Positions 52,530-60,761 of a DNA stretch of 64,000 nucleotides are shown here, piece by piece. A model generated the notes under the pieces. It had not been told where the DNA came from and ran no database searches. It saw only the letters and a program-made list of their open reading frames with translations. Source of the DNA: CAVRXQ01 sp963838845 (lineage in GTDB: Bacteria; Actinomycetota; Acidimicrobiia; Acidimicrobiales; Bog-793); NCBI GenBank assembly GCA_963838845.1, contig CAWISR010000003.1, positions 62,001 to 126,000 of the forward strand, in the 5' to 3' direction. Each line of letters starts with the position of its first letter. Positions within the stretch are counted from its first letter, which is position 1. Made by a program: the position numbers and the translations under genes.

Positions 52530-53591
52530 GTGGTGCAACAGACGATGACGGCACTGCGCAAGGCGCGCCCTGCCCGAGGTCTCGAGCTCGATTTCGATGC
52601 CAAGGTGCCCACCATCGGACCGAACGATGTCCTCGTCGAGCTCAGCTATGCCGGCATCTGCGGCACCGACCGCCACATCTACGACTGGGACGAGTGGAGC
52701 TCGTCGCGCGTCCCGCCGGGCATCATCGTCGGCCACGAGTTCATGGGGAGAGTCGCGGCTGTCGGGGACGCCGTCACGGCCGTCTCGGTTGGCGATCGGG
52801 TGAGCGGCGACGGTCACATCGGCGACCAGATCTGCGAGTACTGCCGGACGGGGCGCACGCACATCTGCGAGAACCTCAGCATCATCGGCGTCGATCGCGA
52901 CGGATGTTTCGCTCCGTACCTTTCCATGCCAGAACGCAACATCTGGAAACTCGACGCTCGCATCTCCGACCACGTCGCTGCGATCATGGACCCGCTCGGC
53001 AACGCGATGCACGCCGTCACCGCGGCCGAGGTGTCGGGGAAAGACGTCCTCGTCACCGGATCGGGCGTGATCGGACTCGCGAGCGTTGCGATCGCGAGGT
53101 ACCTCGGCGCAGCACACGTCATCGCGACCGACATCGACGAGCGTCGACTCGCGCTCGCCGAGGAGTTCGGCGCAGACGTGACCGTGAATTCGACGAGCCC
53201 GGACTGGCCGGAGCTGGTCGTGGACGCGGCGCTCGGTTCTGGTCCGGAAGTCCTCATCGAGATGAGCGGAAACCCCGACGCTCTCCGCGGCGGTTTCGCC
53301 GCGCTCGCGAAAGGTGGCACGGCGGCGCTCCTCGGTCTTCCTGCTTCCGCGATCCCACTTGACCTACCGAACGATGTGATCTTCAAGGCCGCGCGCGTGC
53401 TCGGGATCAATGGCCGCTTGATCTTCGCGACCTGGTACGCGCTGGAGCGCTTTTTGACGACGAGCGGCTTTGATGCCAACCGTCTCATCACACACATGCT
53501 TCCGCTCGAGAAGTTCGAGGACGCTTTCTCGCTCCTCGCGGGGCACGAGGCGCTGAAGGTGATCTTCGAGATCGGCGAAGGCCGCCGATGA
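52530..53591 (+). CDS. tdh: L-threonine 3-dehydrogenase
   Basis: A 353-residue zinc-dependent medium-chain dehydrogenase oxidising threonine to 2-amino-3-ketobutyrate with NAD+. The catalytic-zinc region is YAGICGTDRHIYDWDEW and GHEFMGRV. The structural-zinc cysteines are in DQICEYCRTGRTHICENL. The NAD Rossmann motif is VTGSGVIGLASVAIARYLGA, followed by ATDIDERR. GTG 52530 is chosen for a GAGGGAGGA ribosome site about six bases upstream; ATG 52545 is the next candidate. It overlaps kbl by 4 bp and forms the usual threonine-to-glycine pathway. Confidence 0.92.
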   Translation: MVQQTMTALRKARPARGLELDFDAKVPTIGPNDVLVELSYAGICGTDRHIYDWDEWSSSRVPPGIIVGHEFMGRVAAVGDAVTAVSVGDRVSGDGHIGDQICEYCRTGRTHICENLSIIGVDRDGCFAPYLSMPERNIWKLDARISDHVAAIMDPLGNAMHAVTAAEVSGKDVLVTGSGVIGLASVAIARYLGAAHVIATDIDERRLALAEEFGADVTVNSTSPDWPELVVDAALGSGPEVLIEMSGNPDALRGGFAALAKGGTAALLGLPASAIPLDLPNDVIFKAARVLGINGRLIFATWYALERFLTTSGFDANRLITHMLPLEKFEDAFSLLAGHEALKVIFEIGEGRR

Positions 53592-54760
53592 GCGCGCGCG
53601 AGACGTTCGCAAGTCGTTCGGGCGCGGTGATCGACGATCTACGCAAGACCGGCCAGTACAAGGAGCTGCACACGGTCTCGAGTCCAATGGGGCCCGTCGC
53701 GACGATCGACGGGCGCGAGGTGATCGTCTTGTGCTCGAACGACTACCTCGGGCTCGCGAGCGACCCCCGGGTCGTCGAGGCAGGGATCGAAGCGCTGAAG
53801 ACGCGAGGCGCCGGTACCGCCTCGGTGCGCTTCATCTGTGGAACCTTCGACGTCCACCACGAGATCGAGCGAACCCTCGCGGCAATGTCATCGGCCGAGT
53901 CGGCACTCACCTTTGTGAGCTGCTGGAGCGCGAATGAAGCCCTCTTCCCGACCGTGATGGCGGCGGGTGACACCGTGATCTCCGACGCGCTCAACCACGC
54001 GAGCATCATCGACGCGATCCGCCAATCGCGAGACGTCGACCGCAAGATCTACGCCCACAACGACCTCGCCGAACTCGAGGCCTCGCTCAAGGACGCCTCG
54101 ACCTCAGGAATCCGGTGGGTCGCGACCGACGGCGTCTTCTCGATGGAAGGTGATCTCGCCCATCTGCCCGAGATCCTCGAGCTCTGCCGCGCGTACGACG
54201 CACTGCTGATCGTCGACGACTCCCACGGCGTCGGCGTGTTGGGTGAGAGGGGCCACGGGACGGCGGAGCATTACGGGATTTCCGGATCCGTCGACGTCAC
54301 GACGGGAACGCTCGGCAAGGCGCTCGGCGGCGGCGCAGGCGGCTACGTCGCGTCGAGCCAGGAGCTGATCGATCTCCTCGTCCAACAAGCGCGCCCGAGC
54401 CTGTTCTCGAACGCGCTGCCGGCGACCGTCGCCCGCTCGGCGCGCCGCGCGATCGAGATCATGAACGCCGAGCCCGAGCGTGTCGGCCGACTCCGCGGCA
54501 ATGTCGCGCAAATTCGCGCCAAGTTGCGCGATCTCGGCTACGACATCGAAGACAGCCCGAGCGCGATCGTCCCGATCATCTTGGGTGACGCCGTCGAAGT
54601 CGAACGCGCGAGCAAGAAGCTCCTTGACTCAGGTGTGCTGGTCGTCGGTTTCTCCTACCCCGTCGTGCCGGTCGGAAAGGCGCGGCTTCGGATCCAAGCG
54701 AGCGCCGGTTTGACCGACGATCACATCGACCGGGTGATCGATGCCTTCGCGCGCCTCTGA
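53588..54760 (+). CDS. kbl: Glycine C-acetyltransferase (2-amino-3-ketobutyrate CoA ligase)
   Basis: A 390-residue PLP enzyme of the alpha-oxoamine synthase family, cleaving 2-amino-3-ketobutyrate with CoA to glycine and acetyl-CoA. Visible features are CSNDYLGLA, GAGTASVRFICGTFDVHHEIE, IVDDSHGVGVLGERGHG and the PLP Lys K244 in TGTLGKALGGGAGG. Length and motif spacing are normal. The ATG overlaps the tdh stop, so both are translated from one transcript. It ends 6 bp from the convergent transporter ATPase gene. Confidence 0.94.
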   Translation: MSARETFASRSGAVIDDLRKTGQYKELHTVSSPMGPVATIDGREVIVLCSNDYLGLASDPRVVEAGIEALKTRGAGTASVRFICGTFDVHHEIERTLAAMSSAESALTFVSCWSANEALFPTVMAAGDTVISDALNHASIIDAIRQSRDVDRKIYAHNDLAELEASLKDASTSGIRWVATDGVFSMEGDLAHLPEILELCRAYDALLIVDDSHGVGVLGERGHGTAEHYGISGSVDVTTGTLGKALGGGAGGYVASSQELIDLLVQQARPSLFSNALPATVARSARRAIEIMNAEPERVGRLRGNVAQIRAKLRDLGYDIEDSPSAIVPIILGDAVEVERASKKLLDSGVLVVGFSYPVVPVGKARLRIQASAGLTDDHIDRVIDAFARL

Positions 54761-54766
54761 TCGCCC

Positions 54767-56275
54767 TCAGCGCATCGAGAGCGCGCCGGACTCGGCCGCG
54801 CGCGCGTCGGCTGCCGGCCCTTCGAAGACGACGGTGCCGTGCGACAGCACGACGGCGCGCTCGACGAGCTCGAGGACGCGCTCGACGTGCTGTTCGATGA
54901 GCAGCAGCGCCGTCCCCTGCTCGCGGACCCGGGCGAGCGCGTCGTAGACGTCGTCGACGACGCTCGGTGAAAGCCCGAGCGAGAGCTCGTCGACGATCAA
55001 CAGCTTCATCGGCACCGAGAGCACGCGGGCGACGGCAAGCATGCGCTGCTCCCCACCGGAGAGAGTTCCCGCGAGCTGGTCGCGGCGCTCGCCGAGGCGG
55101 GGGTACGCCTCGTACGCCCGCGTGATCGCGTCTGGCACGTGATGTCGACCGAGCGCGACACGGTAGGCGAGCTCGAGATTCTCCTCGACGGTGAGCGAGC
55201 CCAGCACGGATCGTCCCTCGGGGACGTGCCCAATGCCCTCACGGGCGATCTTCCAGGCTGGCCAGCGCGCCACGTCGAGCGCCCCGAGGCGGATCATTCC
55301 GGCCGTCACGGGAACGAGCCCGGTGCAGACGCGCGCGACGGTCGACTTGCCCGCGCCGTTCGGCCCGACCAGCGCGACCGCCGAACCCTCCGCGACGGCG
55401 AACGAGACGGAGAACAACGCCCGATATGGCCCGTAGGTGGCGGAGACCTCCCGCAACTCGAGCACTGGATTCGCTTCGAACGATGCGCCGTCGCGCTTGG
55501 CGGCGCGTGGACCGACCGCAGAGGCACGACCGAGGTACGTCCGCCGGACCTCCGCATTCGCGAGCACTTCTGATGTCGGGCCGTCGGCGATGAGCCGTCC
55601 GGAGTCGAGCACGAGGAGTCGAGTGACGACCGAAGAGACCATCCCCAGGTCGTGCTCGACGAGGAGGATCGCCGCTTGGCGCTGCCGGTGCACCCGCCCG
55701 AGGATGTCGACGAGCTCCTGGCGTTCCTCGGCATCGAGACCCGAAGATGGCTCGTCGAGCATCAATAGGCGCGGTTCGCCGATCAGCGCGCGCCCGAGTT
55801 CGACGAGGCGGCCGTGTCCGAGGCTGAGCGCCTCGACCGGCACATCGGCTTCTTGCGAAAGCCCGACGAGCTCGAGAAGCGACTCCACCATCTTCTTCTC
55901 GCTTCCCCTCGGGCGACCGATCGATGAGAGGCGCGCGAGCAAAGGGCTTCTCTTCTCGCGCACCCGCGCCGTGAGAACGAAGTGCTCACGCGGCGTCATT
56001 CCCGCAAAGAGCTCGAGCCGCTGGAACGTCCGTCCGATGCCGAGACGTGCTCGCCGATACGTCGGCAGGCCGTCAATTCGGCGCCCGCGGAACGCCACCG
56101 TCCCGGTGTCAGGGTGCTCGATACCGAGCAGGCAGTTGAAAAGGGTCGTCTTTCCCGCCCCGTTCTGGCCGACGAGTCCGACGAACTCCCCTTCGTCGAT
56201 CGCCACATCGATCGGCGTGAGGGCGGTGATTCCCCCGAAATGCTTCGATATGCCGACGGCCTCTAAAAGGGCCAT
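54767..56275 (-). CDS. Fused LivG-LivF type ABC transporter ATPase
   Basis: One 502-residue polypeptide with two complete ABC domains. The first (LivG-like) has GQNGAGKTTLFNCLLG, GRTFQRLELFAGMT, a divergent signature LSLGHGRLVELGRAL and LLMLDEPSSGLD. The second, from about residue 270 (LELREVSATYGPYRALF), is LivF-like with GPNGAGKSTVARVCTG, HVPEGRSVLGSLTVEEN, LSGGEQRMLAVAR and a Walker B reading LLIVDELSLGLSP (Leu where DEP is usual). Fusion of the pair would form the ATPase dimer in one chain. It lies 1 bp downstream of the fused permease gene. Confidence 0.92.
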   Translation of the reverse strand: MALLEAVGISKHFGGITALTPIDVAIDEGEFVGLVGQNGAGKTTLFNCLLGIEHPDTGTVAFRGRRIDGLPTYRRARLGIGRTFQRLELFAGMTPREHFVLTARVREKRSPLLARLSSIGRPRGSEKKMVESLLELVGLSQEADVPVEALSLGHGRLVELGRALIGEPRLLMLDEPSSGLDAEERQELVDILGRVHRQRQAAILLVEHDLGMVSSVVTRLLVLDSGRLIADGPTSEVLANAEVRRTYLGRASAVGPRAAKRDGASFEANPVLELREVSATYGPYRALFSVSFAVAEGSAVALVGPNGAGKSTVARVCTGLVPVTAGMIRLGALDVARWPAWKIAREGIGHVPEGRSVLGSLTVEENLELAYRVALGRHHVPDAITRAYEAYPRLGERRDQLAGTLSGGEQRMLAVARVLSVPMKLLIVDELSLGLSPSVVDDVYDALARVREQGTALLLIEQHVERVLELVERAVVLSHGTVVFEGPAADARAAESGALSMR

Positions 56276-56276
56276 C

Positions 56277-58256
56277 TCAGCCGGCGCCTTTTCCGCTCTC
56301 GGTGGCGAGTCCCGAGCCGTTCTCCCCGGCGCGATTTAGGTAGTGCGCAACTTGCTCGGCTCGGTCGAGGACCCAACGCCGGCCGTATTCGACGATGCCC
56401 TCCGGATGGCGCACGTAGCTCAGCGCTGCGACGCCGAAGACGAGCGCCAGCAGCTCGCCGAAACGTGTGGGCAGCGAGCTGATCGCCTGGTTGATCACAG
56501 CGTAGGCGATACCTCCGACGACAGCGCCCGTGACCGAGTAGACGCCGACGGTCGCGACGATGACGACGAAGAGCAGCGAGAACTCGTAGTTGAAGTCACT
56601 CGGAGAGACACCCTGTTCCAACGACGCATACAGGCCTCCGCCGATGCCAGCGATCGCGGCCGAAAGGACGAAGGCGACGATACGCAGGCGGCGAACATCG
56701 ATGCCGATCGATTGTGCTCCCACCTCGCTCGAGCGCAGAGCGACGAGTTCACCGCCGAGGGTCGAGCGCTGCACAAGACGGACGGCGAGCGCCGCGATGA
56801 CGAGAACGACAACCGAAAGCAGCAAGAACGCCGTGTTGCCGGTGAAGTTCAACCCGAAGATCTCTGGTCTCGGGACCAACAGCCCGGACGCGCCGTTGCC
56901 GGACCAGGAGTACTGGAACAAGACGTTGTCGCACAAGAGCGCGAAGGAAAGGGTGAAGATCGCGAGCGCGATCCCGCCGAGGCGGAGACCTGGCAGCGCG
57001 ATCAGGCCGCCGACCACTGCCGCGAGCGCCCCGCCGGCGAGGGCACCGATGAGGACCGCCGTTCCGAAGTGGACCGCGAGCTGTCCGGCGGTGAACGCGC
57101 CGACGGCGGCGAACGCGGCCTGACAGAGCGAGATCTGGCCGCTCAACCCGGTGAGCAGCGTGATCGACAGCAGGATCGTCCCGAGCACGACCCCCTGGGT
57201 GAGGGTGAACTCCCAGTTCCCGGGGAGAACGACCGCGGCGAGCACGAAGACCACGACGGCGACGAACGCCATGAAGGCCCGCGAGCCGAGGGCGACCTCT
57301 TCCATGCGGCCGGGCGGTCGAAGCGACGGCGCGGGCGGATCGACGCCCGCCAGCGGGTCGGAAAAGACACCGGAGGGTCGGAAGCGGCGTCCGGCGACGA
57401 GCAGCACGGCGAGCACGAGGAACGGGAAAGAGGGTCGCAATCCCGAGGCGAGCACGCTGCCCGAGGGGAGGTAGCCACCGATCACCTCTTGCGCGACGCC
57501 GAGCAACAGCCCGCCGACGAGAGTGAGTGGCAGGCTCGCGAACCCACCGATCGCGCCCGCCGCGATGGCCGCAACCAACAACGCGGTGAAGTTCGAGGGA
57601 TCCAAGGTCGCGAAATCCGGAGCCAGCAGAACACCCGCCAGTCCGGCGAGGAGACTGGACAGCACCCAGGCGAAGGCGCCGACCCGATCGGCGCGGATCC
57701 GATCGAGTTCTGTCATCCGCGCACTTTCGACCACGGCGCGCATCTCAAGACCGATCGGGCTGGCCGAGAAGATGAGGGCGAGCACGATGACGACCCCGAC
57801 GGTGACGATGGTCGTCAGGACCTCCGAGCCGGTGACCCCGACCCCCGCGACGCGGAACTCGACGGCGTCAGGGTTGAGCGCCAGCGCGGGAGGAGCGAGT
57901 CGCTGGGAGATTCCGAAGATGATCTGGGTGATGCTCGGGATCGCGATGAGCAGCCCGAGAGACGGCACGAGTTTCACGAGCGGCGGGGCGCTGTGCGTCG
58001 ATCGGAACAGCGCCCAGTCGAGCACGATGCCGATCGCGGGACTCAAGAGCACGACCGCGACGATGAACGCTGCCCACCTCGGCCAGCCGTCGCCGACCGC
58101 GACATCGAAGACCAACGCCGCGACGTACGCCTGCGCCCCGAAGGCGATATTGAAGACGCCCGACGCCTTGAAGGTGAGGACGAGCCCGAGCGCCATCAAC
58201 GCGTACGCGCACCCGAAGGGAATGCCCGGTAGGGCGTAGGAGAGGAACTGGCTCAC
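56277..58256 (-). CDS. Fused LivH-LivM type ABC transporter permease
   Basis: A 659-residue permease. The N-terminal half is LivH-like (PGIPFGCAYALMALGLVLTFKASGVFNIAFGAQAY) and the C-terminal half LivM-like (TLLTGLSGQISLCQAAFAAVGAFTAGQL; LRSSEVGAQSIGIDVRRLRI), with about 16-18 membrane segments. A cytosolic linker of about 40 residues near 300-340 (FRPSGVFSDPLAGVDPPAPS) joins them. It would form the whole channel for branched-chain amino acids or similar solutes. It lies 21 bp after the lipoprotein gene. Confidence 0.9.
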   Translation of the reverse strand: MSQFLSYALPGIPFGCAYALMALGLVLTFKASGVFNIAFGAQAYVAALVFDVAVGDGWPRWAAFIVAVVLLSPAIGIVLDWALFRSTHSAPPLVKLVPSLGLLIAIPSITQIIFGISQRLAPPALALNPDAVEFRVAGVGVTGSEVLTTIVTVGVVIVLALIFSASPIGLEMRAVVESARMTELDRIRADRVGAFAWVLSSLLAGLAGVLLAPDFATLDPSNFTALLVAAIAAGAIGGFASLPLTLVGGLLLGVAQEVIGGYLPSGSVLASGLRPSFPFLVLAVLLVAGRRFRPSGVFSDPLAGVDPPAPSLRPPGRMEEVALGSRAFMAFVAVVVFVLAAVVLPGNWEFTLTQGVVLGTILLSITLLTGLSGQISLCQAAFAAVGAFTAGQLAVHFGTAVLIGALAGGALAAVVGGLIALPGLRLGGIALAIFTLSFALLCDNVLFQYSWSGNGASGLLVPRPEIFGLNFTGNTAFLLLSVVVLVIAALAVRLVQRSTLGGELVALRSSEVGAQSIGIDVRRLRIVAFVLSAAIAGIGGGLYASLEQGVSPSDFNYEFSLLFVVIVATVGVYSVTGAVVGGIAYAVINQAISSLPTRFGELLALVFGVAALSYVRHPEGIVEYGRRWVLDRAEQVAHYLNRAGENGSGLATESGKGAG

Positions 58257-58277
58257 GTCGAACGTCCCGGTTGGGCG

Positions 58278-59606
58278 TCAGCCACCCGACAGCGACCCCG
58301 GGAGCGGCGGAACACCTTTCGGCAACGGGCGGAGCGGGACGAGCGGCGCGTGCTTCGGGTCAGGGGACGGGAAACAGCTGAACACGCTCGGCGAAGTCCC
58401 GTAGACCGGAACAAAGCGGGACCCTTGTACTTGCACGAACGCGCCGCAGTTGTACGGCGGAGTCACCGCTGCGTGGCCACTCCGCCAGTCAATCGGGGCA
58501 TCGATGCCGTCCGCTGTGTAGTCGCTGAGCTTGTTCAGCGCGGCGATGAGCCGGGTGCGCGTCACGTCGCGACCGATCATCTTCAGCCCATCGACGAACA
58601 GATCGGCGCTCTGCCATCCGGCGAGGGCGGCTTCGCCCGGCGCGGTGTGCGGCTCGTACTGCTTCAACGCCGCGATGAAGTCGTCCATCCCGGGGTACCT
58701 GCCGGGATCGAGCGCCGTCACCTCGAATGGGACGTTCGACAAGAAGAAGTAGACCCCTTGCATCGAGGAGTGGAACTGCCGCAGCGCCGACTCGTCGTAG
58801 CCATCGAACCAGAACTGGGTGACCCCGGTGAGCCCTTGTTGCTGCATCGTGTTCGCCAACAGCACGTTTCCCGTCAGGTCGAGGCAGGACACGACCATGT
58901 CGACGTGATCGGCTTTCATGCGCGTGACGTCGGCATTCAAGTTGAAGGCGGGGACCGGCACCGACAGATCCTTGAACGCGAGGTGCACCCCGTACTTGCG
59001 GAAGGCGTAGACGACGGAATCGCAACCCTGCACCGACTGGGCAATGTTGTAGGCGATCACCGCGGCGTCCTTCACGTGGTGCTGCTCGGCGAGGTAGGCC
59101 GCCTGCAGCTGGGCACCCTTGAAGTCCGTGTACGAGCCCGTGTTGCCGAACATTGACGGACCGGCCCAGTCCGCATTCGGGTTGACGTTGAGACCGAACG
59201 TCGGGACGTCGTGCGAGGCAAGGAACGGCCCACCCGCGAACGAGGGTGTCGCCACGGGAACGACCGCGAACACGTGGTCCTGTTCGACCAACGTGCGAGC
59301 CGCGGCGGCGTCGGTGGACGGATTCGACTGGTCGTCGATCCGATCGGCGAAATCGATCAGCCGTCCGTTCACGCCGCCGTTTGCATCGACCGTGTCGAAG
59401 TATGCCTGGGCGCCGACGATCGCCGGCGCGAAGTCAGCCGGCAACGGCCCGGTCAGCGAGGCGATCCCTCCGACGACGATCCTCCCGATGCCGACCCCTG
59501 CGGTGTTCCCTGCCGTCGACGTCGTCAGGGGCGCGTTCCCGCACGCGGCGAGCAGCGCCCCAGAGACCAGGACCGCTGCCACGAGGCCCGACGTCGTGCT
59601 GCGCAC
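58278..59606 (-). CDS. Branched-chain amino-acid type ABC transporter substrate-binding lipoprotein
   Basis: A 442-residue type I periplasmic-binding-like protein (LivJ family). The signal peptide ends in a lipobox, GALLAAC with lipid-modified C22. The mature protein opens VVGGIASLTGPLPADFAPAIVGAQAYFDTVDANGGVNGRLIDF, with QSNPSTDAAAARTLVEQDHVFAVVPV and FWFDGYDESALRQFHSSMQGVYF typical of the family. GTG 59606 sits six bases after GGGAGG; the frame stays open much further upstream. The ligand cannot be assigned; a threonine or branched-chain substrate is only suggested by the tdh-kbl neighbours. Confidence 0.9.
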   Translation of the reverse strand: MRSTTSGLVAAVLVSGALLAACGNAPLTTSTAGNTAGVGIGRIVVGGIASLTGPLPADFAPAIVGAQAYFDTVDANGGVNGRLIDFADRIDDQSNPSTDAAAARTLVEQDHVFAVVPVATPSFAGGPFLASHDVPTFGLNVNPNADWAGPSMFGNTGSYTDFKGAQLQAAYLAEQHHVKDAAVIAYNIAQSVQGCDSVVYAFRKYGVHLAFKDLSVPVPAFNLNADVTRMKADHVDMVVSCLDLTGNVLLANTMQQQGLTGVTQFWFDGYDESALRQFHSSMQGVYFFLSNVPFEVTALDPGRYPGMDDFIAALKQYEPHTAPGEAALAGWQSADLFVDGLKMIGRDVTRTRLIAALNKLSDYTADGIDAPIDWRSGHAAVTPPYNCGAFVQVQGSRFVPVYGTSPSVFSCFPSPDPKHAPLVPLRPLPKGVPPLPGSLSGG

Positions 59607-59679
59607 GATCACCTCCCGGCGACCTCGGCCCGTTGACCTGGTCGAATCTACTGGCCGCTGCCAGTTTGCCTCGGTGTCC

Positions 59680-60711
59680 TCACTCGCGTGCCGACGCGGC
59701 GGCGTCGAAGGCGCGTATGCGGGCATCGCTGATGCCGACGAGGTCGTCGATGCCGGGACCGCCGGCCGAAGGTGCCTCGGCGCGCACCGGTTCGCCGAGC
59801 GCCGCGGCGAGCACGGCCCCAACCGACACCCGCAGCGCCTCGAGGTCGTATCCCCCCTCCAAGACGAAGGCGAGGCGTCCGTTCGCTGGCGTGTACCCGC
59901 TAACCGTGCGGGCGAGCGCCGCGAAATCGCCGGAGGTGAGGCGCAGGTTGGCGAGCGGATCGGCGGTGTGGGCGTCGAAGCCGGCCGAGACGAGCACAAA
60001 GGTCGGCTCGAACGCCTCGACCTCTGGCGAGATGAGCTCGTCGAAGGCCCGCCGAGCGACATCGCCCGTCGCATACGGCGGCAGCGGCACGTTGACCGTC
60101 AGGCCGAGTGCAGTCTTGCCGCCGATCTCGCCGGCGGCTCCGGTGCCCGGGTAGAGCGGGAATTGGTGCGTCGACACGTACAGCACGCGCGGGTCGTCCC
60201 AAAAGATCGCCTGTGTCCCGTTGCCGTGGTGGACGTCCCAGTCGATGATGCACACCCGCTCCCCCCGTTGGGCGAGGTACGCGGCGGCGATCGCGACGTT
60301 GTTGAAAAGGCAGAACCCCATCGCCTCGTCCGCCGACGCGTGGTGCCCGGGGGGGCGGGCGGCGGCGAACCCGACGTCACCGCGCCCGTGTGCGAGCGCG
60401 TCAACGACGGCGAGGGTTCCGCCGGCAGCGAAGCACGCCGTGTCGAACGACCCCTCGCTCACGATCGTGTCGGCGTCGATCGCGCCGCCACCTTCGGCGC
60501 AGAACATCTCGATCCGTTCGACGTATCCGAGTGGGTGGACGAGGCACAGCTCGTCAGTCGTGGCACGCCGTGGTTCGAGCGGGACCATGGCGTCCCACAG
60601 TCCGGCGGCGATAACGCCGTCGAGCGCGGCCTGCACGCGCGCCTTGCGCTCGGGGTGCCCTTCACCGGTGTCGTGGCGATCGAGCTCGGGTGTACCGGCC
60701 ACGACGAGCAC
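59680..60711 (-). CDS. Histone-deacetylase-family (class II HDAC-like) amidohydrolase
   Basis: A 343-residue zinc enzyme. HPERKARVQAALDGV is the family start. RPPGHHASADEAMGFCLFNNVAIAA has the catalytic His pair, IDWDVHHGNGTQAIF has zinc ligands Asp and His, LVSAGFDAHTADPLANL the third ligand, and LEGGYDLEAL follows. Bacterial members deacetylate acetyl-lysine on proteins (AcuC) or acetylpolyamines (AphA). An AcuC-like control of the acetyl-CoA synthetase encoded earlier in the window is possible but not indicated by location. Confidence 0.92.
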   Translation of the reverse strand: MLVVAGTPELDRHDTGEGHPERKARVQAALDGVIAAGLWDAMVPLEPRRATTDELCLVHPLGYVERIEMFCAEGGGAIDADTIVSEGSFDTACFAAGGTLAVVDALAHGRGDVGFAAARPPGHHASADEAMGFCLFNNVAIAAAYLAQRGERVCIIDWDVHHGNGTQAIFWDDPRVLYVSTHQFPLYPGTGAAGEIGGKTALGLTVNVPLPPYATGDVARRAFDELISPEVEAFEPTFVLVSAGFDAHTADPLANLRLTSGDFAALARTVSGYTPANGRLAFVLEGGYDLEALRVSVGAVLAAALGEPVRAEAPSAGGPGIDDLVGISDARIRAFDAAASARE

Positions 60712-60761
60712 GAAGCGATCGTAGGTCGGACTGTCTCCGTCGGTCAGGCGGAGATCAGCAG

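Noticed and set aside
56343..58232. 629-residue plus-strand ORF
   Set aside because: It lies wholly antisense to the fused LivH-LivM permease and consists of Asp/Glu/Arg-rich low-complexity sequence, a shadow of G+C-rich codons.
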